Below are positions 36,216 to 48,060 of a DNA stretch of 64,000 nucleotides, piece after piece. The number at the start of each line of letters is the position of its first letter. Within the stretch, counting starts at the first letter, position 1. A program made the translations under genes and the position numbers. Origin of the DNA: Oreocharis arfaki (lineage: Eukaryota > Chordata > Aves > Passeriformes > Paramythiidae); contig VZRR01010904.1 of assembly GCA_013398015.1 (NCBI GenBank), forward strand, positions 577,526-641,525, in the 5' to 3' direction. The notes below the pieces were generated by a model, which worked only from the letters and a program-made list of their open reading frames with translations, had not been told where the DNA came from and made no database searches.

Positions 36216-39200
36216 TTTGTTCCCTCTTGGCTAGAGCAACATACAGGCAGACTTGATCCCATTCCAGCCCCAGCCCATAGCCCCCTGAAATCCTGCATGA
36301 GCCATGAGGAGAGTGTAGGGATGTGGTGCACACTCGCAATCTGCCATACCGCCAGCAAACAAGAATATATTCTACTCAGCCCATGGATATTAAAAATTAC
36401 AAAATGTGTGGGAGTGTAATTGCCATTCCTCTCATTTTACTGTTGGGTTTAAAGCATGTTAAATTGACCACTGTAAAAGTATTTCAATTATGCCATTAAC
36501 AGCAAAGAGGGAGCCAGTCATGAGTCACACCAGTAAATTTTAGGGAAGGCAAACAGACTCATACTGTGTGCACACAGACCTCTTCTATTGATATAATACT
36601 TGGTAATCCTGAAGTGCCTGACTCAGTGTTGCATGTAGAGAGCTCAGGAGCCTTCTAGTGCTCAGGGATGCTCTCAAAGCGACTCTGACCACAGGTCAAA
36701 GAAAGGAGTCTGGGAGGACCAGAGCACAAGACAAGTGCCCTTCTCGCATGCAGAGGAGGAGGAGGGGGTGGCACCAGCCTATGTACAGTGTTTTGCAAGA
36801 GCATAAGTCGATGCATGGACTCTGGCCTTGAGAAATGAAGTAGGCTTATAAAGCAGAGGACTGTAGCCCAAACGTTTTTCTTTCAGGAGAAAACAGTGTG
36901 CAAATGGGCACGTAACTGCAGCCTTTACTGAGCTTTACACTCCTCCCTCACAGAAAAGTTCTGTAAAAGAGCTGCGCTTTTGTTTTGGGAGGGAGTTTCA
37001 ACTCCTTTCAAAGAAGAGCATTGAACAGCAAGTGAACTCTCTTCACTCTACTACATTTTATCTGATAGATTTAAATAATTCATATAATAGCTACAAAAAA
37101 TCCCAGAAAGCCAAAGCATTTTAAAATTTGCTTCCATTTGTGTACTTCAGGCTTCAGTGAAACAGCTTAAAAATACAGGCCCGTTCAAGCTGAAAGAGGA
37201 CACTTTTGGGGGTTCTTGCACAAAATACATTTATTCTCAGAGTAATCTGCTCTGAGTGATCCTTTTCTTCCTCAGTTTTGTTGCTACAAATAGCAAACTC
37301 TCCTGCCTCCAAGCTGCATCACCTTGAGAGAAAGAATGCTGCTTACGGGATTCAGAACACTACACATGCCATCAAAATATTACAATGCATTTCAAGTCTG
37401 GAGACAACACCATGGAAATATGCCCCAAGAATGCCAGAGGTAATAAAAGGCTGATGAATAGAACATGAGATGGAGGAGCCCTGCTCTGCCAATTTTTTTT
37501 TTTTCTTTTCTTTTTTCCCTGGGAAAGTGGATATATTTTCCTTTTTTTCCCCCAAAAGAATAAGCTACTTTCATTTATTACAGTTCCATCCCTCTGTTAT
37601 GCATACCATGCCCATACTGGTTACAGGATGTGTAAGTGCTTAAAATTGATTCTGGATGCAAAATTAATTCCTGCTTTCATTCAGATTACAGGAAGTTTTA
37701 GCTACATTTTTTTATAAATGACTGACACAGATACCTTGATTAGTCTGTTAAAATCATTGGATTCTGTCCTTACATAACAAAAATAATTTTTAGAGGTTGT
37801 AATTATTTTTTTAAACTGTAAACTATTTCCATACATTTGATAAATTAGTAACTAATGAGGCCAATATACCTCTAACATAAGAAATAAAAGGGAGGATCGT
37901 ATCAAGTCAGCATAATTTAGCAATTTGCTTGTACATACATCTTAGGTATATAACAAAGGCAATTCTTCTCAAGTAAGTGCCAAATTTTCCTGTATAGACA
38001 ATTAAGGTGTGTCATCGACTATTATGATTTCCAGAGGGAGAGAGATGCTGTCTCTAAGAGCTGAATGGCCTGGATCCTGTGCAATGAAAAACAGGAAGAG
38101 ACTCCAGTTGCATGAGATCCCATTAGAGTGAAACATTTTTGCTTGCAACTTTAACTAGCTAATCAACTCTACTCAGAAGATTTTAAAAAGGACCATTTTA
38201 TCAAGCTTCGGAGTTCTTTATGCTCTTGCACATACTTTCAATTTCTTGCCTTTAGCTGCTGCAGAGTTAAGGCACTCTTTCATCACACTACATTTTGCAG
38301 AGAAGTGCTGCATGTCAAGGACTCATCCCTGACATTCTACATTGTGCTTCATGACATCCATTTATACCAGGCTTCTTGTATTCCATCCCATGACCTGGGA
38401 TAATGAGGTGTATGGCTGGTGTACCAGGACTTGATGTGTTGCAGCATGGCATTATCTGCCTTGGGATACGTGAAATGAAGGCATCGTCTGCAAAAATATA
38501 ATTAAGGAAAAGGTTTCTCAGCTCTTAATAGCAGAGCATGAACACTACCAAGGCTGCTGCTGTTTTTTGAAAAGAAATAGAATAACTAATGCCAAATGGA
38601 AATGGTTTTATTTTTCTTTGGTTGGAGGAAGCATTTTGGAGAATACAGAACCTCAAGAAATATGGAATAAACTGAAGCAACTGAAATCAAGGTTATACAG
38701 TTCTCTTGAAAACCTAACTGAGGCTTTGTGTTTGAATAATGTATTATTATATTTTCACATCACCTGCAACCCAGTAAAAGGAGTTATTCCTTGAAAATAA
38801 GTATTCAGAGAATTCATATCCTCACAAAGGAATCATGTCATGAGAATCAAAAGCAAAAGGTTTGCTGGATGATCAAGATCTGAGGATAAAATTTTCTTGT
38901 ACTACCTGCTCATGAAATCAGCCTACACTGCTGCTGAAATCACTGGGTTTTTTCATAGTAAAAACACAGTCATGTAATTCATGGTTATACAAACAAAAAT
39001 GCAGCACTAATCATATGTTCTTATGACTAATGGGAATGTGATTGTCTGTAAGGCACTGGCACCTAGGAGCAGCCCTAATAGGGATTTGGCATCTGTTGCA
39101 TTTAGCATCCTGGAATCAGGTGTTATACAAACACAAAGGATGGCATGTACTTGGGAGAGCTTACATCCTAACTTGACATAACTAATCAATGAGCCTCACT

Positions 39201-42200
39201 GGTAATAAATAGGGGGGAACATTGAGACAAAAAATAAAATGAGGAGAATAAGAACCATATTATATAAGTGAGCAGAAATGCTCATTACTTTTCTTTCTTG
39301 GGGACCTTTGAGAAAGACAAAGCTAGATGTCTGTCGAGGCTCATGGTATGGGAGGATGTGAGAGATGGACAATCTCAAAACCCAGGTCCTGGCAGGGATG
39401 CTGCACTTCCCAAGAGAGATTAGTGTTTGACAAAACCCTAAGAAGATGGCTTGGCAAAGGAAGAACACAAGGGGAAGAATAAAGTAAAATATCCCAAAGA
39501 AGAAAATGTTTACAGGATCAGGGCCTTGGTTTTAATCCTCTACAGAGTTCTTTATATTGAGTTCCATGAAATTTAAAAGCCATTCTTCCCCTTTATTCAT
39601 GGGGTGAAGCTCTATAGAGATGATGAGGCTAGTTGTGCAAGCGAGGTGAACACTATTTGCCCTCATTGGCCCATCATGGTATGACAAAATAAAAATAAGA
39701 GCATGTACCTTCATCAAGTTCTAATGTCCCTGCATTAACAGCTAGGTCAGTGTGAGTGCATGCTGTTGCAAATGAGAATTAGACTGCCAGCATCTACATT
39801 CTTCTGCAATACTTTCCTCAAAGGGATGAAGCACACACACACTTCTGCCAGGATGGCTTTAGGCCCCACATTTCAAGAACACTAGCTGACCCACTGCTGC
39901 TTGTCATGGTCAAAAATAGCTTCTTGAAGTAGTGCATATAAGTGGAGTTAAGCTGCTCTAATTAGGGTAACATCATCAGTCAAGCATGCACTGATAACAT
40001 CTTAACAGGTTCCTCATGTTGGTTCTGTATATCATCTCTCCTTCAGGTTTTAGGTGTTCAGTTCTGGCTTTATGAAGCCATTGAGACAAGAACCATGCAA
40101 ACCACAGTGTCCCACTGTCTGAAGTCCCACATATTGATGACAGCACAGTTGAAAGAAGGGCAGCAGTTCTAATTTTGTCCTGTCTTTGTCCTGCATGTGT
40201 TGGACATCCTGTAATTGTCAAAGCAGTCCAATGACAGATTCCAGCAAAGTGAAATTGCTTTTTCAACTGTTACAAAATAACAATCACCAGGCTTGGAGAA
40301 AATAGCTGAAAACAGTGACATGAATATCGCACGCTCAATCACATGCTCCAAAACAGTCACTGATATAAAGAACTGATCACTAAAGGTGCTATACTTTGTT
40401 ACTTACTGACATGCACAAAAGATGCCTGTTGTGCAATACACAAAATATTGATTAAATTGACTTTGCTGTAGAATATAATTATTTCTGTTAATAACAGTTA
40501 TTAAAGACATTCCAGGCTCTGAGTTTTTTACATCTGTTAAACTTTCATTTTTTTGATTATATATGGAAATTTAACCAATAATATTGAATTCACATTAAAC
40601 CCTTTCACAGATGAGGTCTTTTACATGGAGAAGAGATTTAGAAATTTAGAAATAAGTTTTCAAGGTTTTCATGATACACTGTTGTATTATTGTATAATTA
40701 TTTTGTAAGCAGAAATTGAGCAAATTCACACCTGAAGTAGTGGAGTCTGTATTTAGGCTGTAAGCAAAGGTTCAGTTCACACTTTGATAGTGTAGAAGTC
40801 CTCAGAGTTGACCATGCAAAAATGAGGGTGTGCCCAGATGTAAGGATGCAATTGTACCTCTCAGCTTACGGGTCCTGGCCCATCCTTGCCCTGCTGGCAT
40901 TCCATCATCTGCCCACATCCCCCAGATGAGCTCTGCCCATCCATGGGAAGCTCCCTTTCTTTATACTGCACAAATCATATTACTTATTGCTTTGAGCCTT
41001 TCATCATTTAGAAAAATGTTCAAGTGAAATGGGCATTTAATTACCTCACTGAGAATGTCACATATCATTGTTGGTGTTAGTCTATTGTTAGAAATGCCAG
41101 GTTGGTTCTGGAAGTTTCTGATATATATGTCTTTTCACACCAGCCTGTAGTGGTGAGCTGCAGGTCCTGCAGGAATTTCCATCACAATATACTGGATTTA
41201 TCCAGAGAAAACAGTGAGAACAATGAACTACATTTATCTTTCACCTTGGCATGTGCACATATATTTCATACCAGACCCTGCATAAAAATTTTCAGGGGGC
41301 AATCAGGAATGGGTTGAAGGAAACTGACTGAAAATGTTCTTTCCACAGTTTTCACAGGAAGTCACAGAATATATGTAAGATATTTTTAAAAGCCTTTTTA
41401 CTACTTCCATTCTCTTTATGGTGGTTCACTTTTCAGCTGACAAAGTGATTTATTAACTGTCTTTAAAAAGTTCCATTTCATTGAACAAATGATAAATATC
41501 AAAACCTGAAATCTGACCCAACATCAATATCAAAAATTTGCAGACTTAGTTTATTTTTCAAAGAATAAACAAAAGGAGAATGAATGAATACTCAATATAA
41601 GAACAAATTAGAAAAGAATTATTGTTAGCCACAGTGATTGGAAGGCTCAACTCGCTGTGTTAATTCTACTAGAGGGAGATGGTAATCACATTTGAGAATT
41701 GTGACTTTCCTCTCCCCCCCTGGATAAAGGGTATTCATGAAGAAGGAAATGTAGTTTTAATTAGCAAACGAAAGCAAAACACTAACCTGTGTCCTAGTAC
41801 TTCACCTTTTCCTACCCACCATCCACCCTGGGAATGTTGCGTGACAAGTGGTGTTGTCACTTCTGCTAAACTCACAGAGAGGTGTGACTTGGTGCTCCTG
41901 CAAGTAACTACAACAGCGAAGATGGTCTCCTTCCCAAATATACACACACACATTGAGTGCAAAGGCAAAAAACTGGGAAGCAGTCAAAATTCATTCATTC
42001 ATAGAAAACGGTATTTCCTACTGTTCATGAATGCCATTAGTTTCATTTAAGCCATTTATAATGCCTTCATTGTATTTTGTCAAGCTCCAGCTTTCTTAAA
42101 TGAATCTTCTTTTCATTTCAAGTACTGTTTAAATATAGAAAGACATGTAAATATGAAAATATTCACAATTTTGATTCTGCTCCTTTTACATCTTGCTGAT

Positions 42201-42985
42201 GCTTGTTGAACTGGCTGTCGGAGCAGTTAAGAATGGAAAGGATTAAATAGTACCCAGTTGCAGTGACACCTGGCAATTCACTACACCTACCTGTGTCCGT
42301 CACTTCAAACCAAGGGTCCTGCAAGAAAAGTGGAAAATCCACATGATCAACTGAGACTTCTTGCAACAGCACCATTACCTCATTTTATCGACATAAATTT
42401 TCACTCACTCTTTGGAAGGTGGTGGAGGGCTGAAGAGGTCCAAAACCCTCCAGAATAGATTCAGAAGTTCTGTGGCCTGTAGTTTCTTAAATTGCACTTC
42501 AGCACCAGTAGCAGAAGAACAAATGGTTCATGAGTTTCACCTTTGGGACTGTACATACCGTTTTCCCCAAGCAAATCCTAGACACTACCAGCAGATGATT
42601 TACCAGCATAAGCCAGGATACCTTTAGGCTCTTAGAAACACAGCTCCTCTGAGTATTTCCTGGTGTCCATACGGCACAGCAGCATGTAACAGAAACAAAC
42701 TCAGTTTTCAGAAAGGATCTGGAAAACTGTTCAAGAAAAAAGATTTTTTCAGTAGAGGCAAAGGGTCAGGAATGGAGATCCTGCAGTGAAAGAAGAAAGA
42801 AGCTGGAGCCAGTCAGGGAAGATTCCTCCTCTGAAATACACACTTCCTCAGTGGAAAGAAGACGGGTGGAAAGGCAGGTTTGAACCAGAACTAAGGACTA
42901 AGGGTTTTCCAAATTTATCTCTGAGCTCAACTTCTAAAGGAACCATTGCACAAAAGTATATATTTTAGTCATTTAAGAATTAAAA
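36216..42985. other. unannotated non-coding stretch
   Basis: No exon or repeat family is recognised. There is a T-rich run at 37490-37515, a short (AC)n at about 39834-39842, and an odd 15-bp near-palindrome CTGCAGG-T-CCTGCAG at 41158-41172. The rest is AT-rich. Confidence 0.45.
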
Positions 42986-43052
42986 TTTGATTATACTTCT
43001 TGAAAGTATATTTATTTATTTGATTATACTGAATGTCCCATTCCTGGAAGGG
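42986..43052. repeat. duplicated 12-mer followed by a stray CR1-like 24-mer
   Basis: The word tttgattatact occurs at 42986-42997 and again at 43019-43030. The second copy runs into a 24-bp stretch (43029-43052, beginning ctgaatgtcccattcctgg) that is identical to the start of the CR1 fragment at 43997-44020. No other CR1 sequence adjoins it. Confidence 0.7.
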
Positions 43053-43996
43053 AAAAACTTTGCAGCTCATGGAATACTGAAGATACTTATTTTTAGTTGC
43101 TCTTGTATAGGTCCCTACTGTGTCAGAACTGGCTGAGACACAGAGAAGCCCCTGCAAGGACAGGATAAAGAACAGGAGAATGGCATTCTTCAGTGAGACA
43201 AAAATAGAGCATAGACAGAAAAAAAATTGAGTTTCTGACCTATCTTTTCTTCTGTAAGATACCAGATTGGTAAACAGTAAGTGTAGCTTGTCTCCCTGGC
43301 ACTAGCTGAAGGCCAAAGATAGCACATCAACCTTTTCCAGGGTCTGCTGGGACTGGAGTAACCTTCAGGGTCAGGCTTGTCAGATTTGCTGATATCACAG
43401 GAGATTGTCTCCATGGCTAAAACACAGGCTGCTGTCATATATCTTTTTGCTGCTTATCCAAGTGACCATGAAGAAAAAAAATCAATTTAGTTTCTCCGAA
43501 TTAGAACTGCACAAAATTCATGTGGTTGGAAATAAGTGTGGCTAAATGGTGTTAGGATTTGTCATAAGAATAAATATTTTTAATTGTACAGAATAGTTCT
43601 CCACTAATTTTTAGATTCCTACATAATAGTAAGAAACTCAATTTCTGTGAATGGCTACAGTGTCAGGATGTTGACAGAGCCTGTGACAGGTGCTTCTGGG
43701 GGAGGGCAAAACAAAAAGAATCAAGAGTAATAGTGCTACACTATTGGAATACACACTGGAAAATTTCAAAAGGAGACCCTCAACTTTAGAGAAGCATACT
43801 CAATAAGCTCAGAACACTGAAGTCACAGGGGAAAGAACTATGCTCCTGAGAAATTCCATGTGTCATCCAGGTCCAGCTTAATCACAACCACCTCATAGCA
43901 GTGTTTCAACGCTCAGCATCCATAGCTTAGTCTTGAGCTTCTCCACAGTATTTATTACCTGTGTTACTTTATTCCTTAGGCTTTGACAGAGAAGTT

Positions 43997-44158
43997 CTGA
44001 ATGTCCCATTCCTGGAAGGGTTCGAGGCCAGGCTGGATGAGACTTTGAGCACCAGATCTACTGGAAGGGGCCCCTGCCCATGGCAGTGAGGTTGGACTCA
44101 ATGACCTTTAAAAGTTCATTCCAACTCAAACCATTCTGCGATTCTGCAATTCTATAAC
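43997..44158 (+). repeat. CR1 LINE 3' end
   Basis: It reads gaatgtcccattcctggaag, then ttcgaggccaggctggatga, ctggaaggggcccctgccca, a ggcagtgaggttggactcaa stretch, and a tail of attctgcgattctgcaattc. This is the standard avian CR1 3' end in plus orientation, 5'-truncated to about 160 bp. Confidence 0.93.
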
Positions 44159-47100
44159 TTCTGCTTTAACCTCCTCAAATAAAGTCAGAATACAATTATA
44201 ATACTTCAACTACAAATTTGAATGGTAGAAGTAACACTATCATTTTGGTTTGTCTTGCTTTTATTTGATTTCAGATATCAGATCATTTTGAGATTATAAG
44301 TTTTCATTCTGAGAGCTTCTGGTAGGGACCCATCCTTCAGAATTGAAAAAATCATCAGAAACGCGACATCACGTGGAGGTACACTCCCCACTGATAATTT
44401 GGTAGAAAGAATACAGCTTCTTCTAAAAGAAAAACACCCTAAACTTATGCTTTTTAGATGGTATGATTGCAGGGAAGGTTTTTAAGCGTGCAAAAATCAG
44501 TTAAGGACCTATTTTCTGTGGAGATATGGTGGAAATCCTGTGTCTAACTAGCATTTGTATCTTCTGAAATTCTTCTCTTCAATGAATATTCACTTATTCA
44601 ATTTGCCAGCATAAATGAACAATTTTCATGATCTACTTAGGCAAACATGTTGTACTGAAAGCTGAAAGGGTTGTAAATTATATATATGGCTACTTTATTT
44701 TTTAAATCTGGAAGTAGTCCTTTCATGTAGCTGCTGCTGTTTATTAAAGAAGAGAAACGTGCTCTCTATATATCATATAGGTGTTCATGAAGTGATGATA
44801 AATATGTTCTGAAACATCTATCATAAATGGCTGTCTTTCTGTTTTTATTTTTCTTCTTTTCTGGAGAAGCAATGTCCAATTACTTTCTGTGCTTTTTCTG
44901 ATGGTAAAATACATCCATTTTATCACATACCTCCAATAAGCTTGCTTTGTTAACTACATGCATTTAAAAATATTTTTACTCTATTCTGATATAACTGCTT
45001 ATTCATAAAACCATAATTTTATAAATTATCTTGAGAAATATCTCTAGCAACATAAATCTGTTTTTCTTCACACCACTTTGAAGTTATATGTTTTGGACAC
45101 ACTGGAACTTTTTTGAGCCTCGCATCTAAACTTTAAGTCACTCACTTCATCAGGGAGTTAAACACATTTCCCTGTTAGTAGCGCACTACAGGTTTCAAAC
45201 ATGTTTTCAAAACTACCTCTGGCAAAATCTTTACTATCAAATGTGGCATGTATTCAGCTTTTTTCTTCCTTTTGGACCTGAGCGTCACTCTAAGAAGAGT
45301 GAGTCAGTCGATATTTCTTCTCTGTTTCATTTTCTCCTTGTCCTGTCCTTGAATCTTAAAATGTTGTAATTTCTTTTTAGAGAAGTTGTAATTGGTTCAT
45401 GATGACATGTAGCAGTTAAGTAGCTAATTCTGGTTTCTTTTAAAAGTATAATATAAAAACACCCTAGCTCTCCAGTTTCACAATGATTACAAACGGAATT
45501 TCTTCCCCCCCCCAAATATTTTCAAGAAATCTTTTTTCAGAACTCAGAAATAAAAATTTCTTTTTTTTTTTGGCTTACTCAATGGCCATCTTCATCACCT
45601 TACTGTCAGCTTTCAGTGTTACACTGTCCTTAGAGATACCAGCATCACCCGTGATCAAGGTGATGCTCCTCCTTGACTGGGGAAAAAAGAGGGATCATCA
45701 AAGTGCAGGGGAGAGATTCAGTATTGCCTTTGCACATAGGAGCCACACGCCACTGTAATAGTTCTGCAATAGCTGTACTTCTGTGCTGCAGTAATGTGCT
45801 GTGCTACTGTAATATGCCGGACTACCATAGCAGCTCTGCTATCCTCACTTCCAGAGGAAGAGTCGTAAAATGAAATTGCTAAAAATAACTCTTCAGATGA
45901 GAAGCTGTTCCTATTCAGCTTATAAAAAGGAGGCTGAGATAAGATCTTGCGTAGCTACTCATACATGTAGGGGGAAAAAAAGATCTTACAAGTGTGTAGT
46001 TCTGGCTTTTAGAAAAGAAAGTAAAACTGGAAGTCTATTCAGTATTATATAACGTGAGACAACCAGATTCAACGAGCAGAAGTCAGGAAAATTCACCTTG
46101 ACATATGATGCAGTTTTCTAACAGGGAAGATGATAAATTAACACTGATTTTGGAGGGTGGTGCAGTCACTATAATTGGAAGGTGACGTTAGCTGCTGTCC
46201 TAAAGATAGGATTTGATCCAGCTTCTGAGAGTGTGAAGATTGCACAGGCAGGTATCAAGTAAGCCTAAGAGGTTGTGGTCCTTCTTGCCTTGGATCTTGT
46301 GGCTTTAAATACCACTCTGCCATCCACTTTCAGCCACACATTCCTAGGGCAAAGGAGGTACAACAGTCTTGCCTGTGCAGTGCTACAGAACTGGCAGCTC
46401 TGCAACAAACGACTGTAATCAGTTCCCAAGGCTCCTCATTTCAATAAGAACAACAACTGGCCAAATTTTGTTTTCTCCATTTTTCTCCCTTATTCTAAGA
46501 CATAAGACTTTGACTGGAGCAGGAAAACAGATGAGCTGGTATTCTGAAATGCACCTGTCAAAAGATGGATGATTGATATTTACTCAAAGTCAAACTGAAC
46601 ATCAGATTTGGGATGATAAAGAAATGCTTCTGGGAAGAAAAATATATTCATACTGGAAGGACTCATGCCACTTCTACAATGTAAGTAAAAGAAGTCCTTT
46701 CAGTTGTAGTAGATTCCCTTCACTATAGATTGATGCCTCAATCTTGTCTGTTCCCACTCTGTGGTACAAAAGGATTTAGTTGCTTGAGGATTGAGATATT
46801 TAAGTCTAATTAAAGTCATTGTGCTCAGAACAGAATGTGTGGGTGACATTTACAAGCCTTTAATACATGAGAAGTCAGTTTAAGTAATTTTACAGTCATC
46901 TCTGGCCTCTGAAGATGACATACCCATGAAATGGTGAAATCACTACTTCTCTTAATTGATCTCCCTCATAAATACAGCATCAAATCCAGCCATCTGGTGT
47001 CATTTGTTACCCTAAAGGTTTTTGCTTACTGAGAGTCTTTTGGGCCCTTCTTAATCCCACCTCCTTTCAGTTTCTGCTACAATGTGTGTACCCTGCCAGT

Positions 47101-47304
47101 GTGGATGGGCAGCCTGCCTCTGCCCTGGTTCCTCTCTGCTTCCTCTTGGGGGAATCTGTGGGTCCACTAGCCAGGAGCAGGGTGCACTAAGCCATGCGTG
47201 ACTTCCACAACATCTGGAGAGTAGCATACGAGATCCCAGAATCACCCTCCGAAACTGGGAGCTGGTGTCTCTACCAGAAGCCAAAGGGTTTAGACTCATA
47301 GCTA
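44159..47304. other. unannotated non-coding stretch
   Basis: No gene is recognised. There is a C8 run at 45506-45513 and a T10 run near 45562-45572. The GC-richer block at 47050-47300, directly upstream of the CR1 element, may be unrecognised 5' CR1 sequence or another old repeat. Confidence 0.45.
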
Positions 47305-48060
47305 TCACCTGGAAAAAGATGTCACATCTTATGGAACTTACTAAGTTTGCCTATGATACTAAATTGGGAGGAGCTGCTGATGCCTTTGAAGGCAGAGGGG
47401 GCAGAGAGACCTTGAAAAATTCAAGGGTTGGACAATCATCAACCAAATGAAGTTTATCAAAACAAGTACCAGATTCTACACCAGGAATGGGACAACCCTG
47501 GATATATGGTACAGACTGAGGAATGAGATGCTGGCGATCAGTGCCATGGAAAGGGACCTGGGGGTCCCAGTCGATGGCAAGTTGAACATGAGTCAGCAGT
47601 GCCCTGGCAGCCAGGAGGGGCGTGTCCTGGGGGCATCAGGCACAGCATCGCCAGCCAGGCAAGGGAGGGGATTGTCCTGCTCTGCTCTGCACTGGGGCAG
47701 CCTCACCTTGAATACTGTGTGTCGTTCTGGGCCTCACAATTTAAGAATGTTAAAGTCTTTGAATGCATCTGGATGAGTGCAACAAAGCTGGTGAAATCAT
47801 TGAGAAGCATGTCTNAAGCTGTGTCACGGGAGGTTTAGGTTGGATATTAGGAAAAGATTTTTCACCCAGAGAGTGGTTGGGCACTGGAACAGGCTCCCCA
47901 AGCCTTACAGATTTCAAGAAGTGTTTGGATAATTCTCTCAGGCACATGGTGTGGATCTTGGAGCTGTCCTGTGCAGGGCCTGGACTGGCTGTGCAGGGCC
48001 AGGGCTGGGCTCAATGATCCTTGTGGGTCCTTTTTAACTCAGCATATTCTATGATTCTAC
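47305..48060 (+). repeat. CR1 LINE ORF2 3' end plus 3'-UTR
   Basis: This is the longest young-type CR1 copy here. Translation of 47338-47390 gives LTKFAYDTKLGGAADAFEG, the region carrying the reverse transcriptase catalytic box, usually FADDTKLGG; here the first catalytic aspartate is replaced (FAYD), consistent with a dead copy. Downstream lie the phrases agggacctgggggtcccagt and aatactgtgtgtcgttctgg, then the 3'-UTR (ggaggtttaggttggatatt, gggcactggaacaggctccc, ggcacatggtgtggatcttg) and a tail, attctatgattctac, at about 48046-48060. About 170-200 bases of the usual sequence are absent exactly at an N (47815). Open frames inside it are fragments of the LINE. Confidence 0.93.
47815..47815. other. 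single ambiguous base (N) inside CR1
   Basis: It sits between aagcatgtct and aagctgtgtcacggga, where the CR1 consensus has an additional block (the 'gagaagaggaggctgagggg' region). The N marks the missing block. Confidence 0.9.

Noticed and set aside
35991..36419. 142-codon leucine- and proline-rich open frame
   Set aside because: It spans the TTACC microsatellite and pyrimidine-rich flanks; the low-complexity composition explains it.
39834..39842. (AC)n run as a microsatellite
   Set aside because: Only about four to five units; too short to report as a repeat locus.
47447..47776. 109-codon open frame as a gene
   Set aside because: It lies wholly inside the CR1 ORF2/3'-UTR and follows CR1 phrases.
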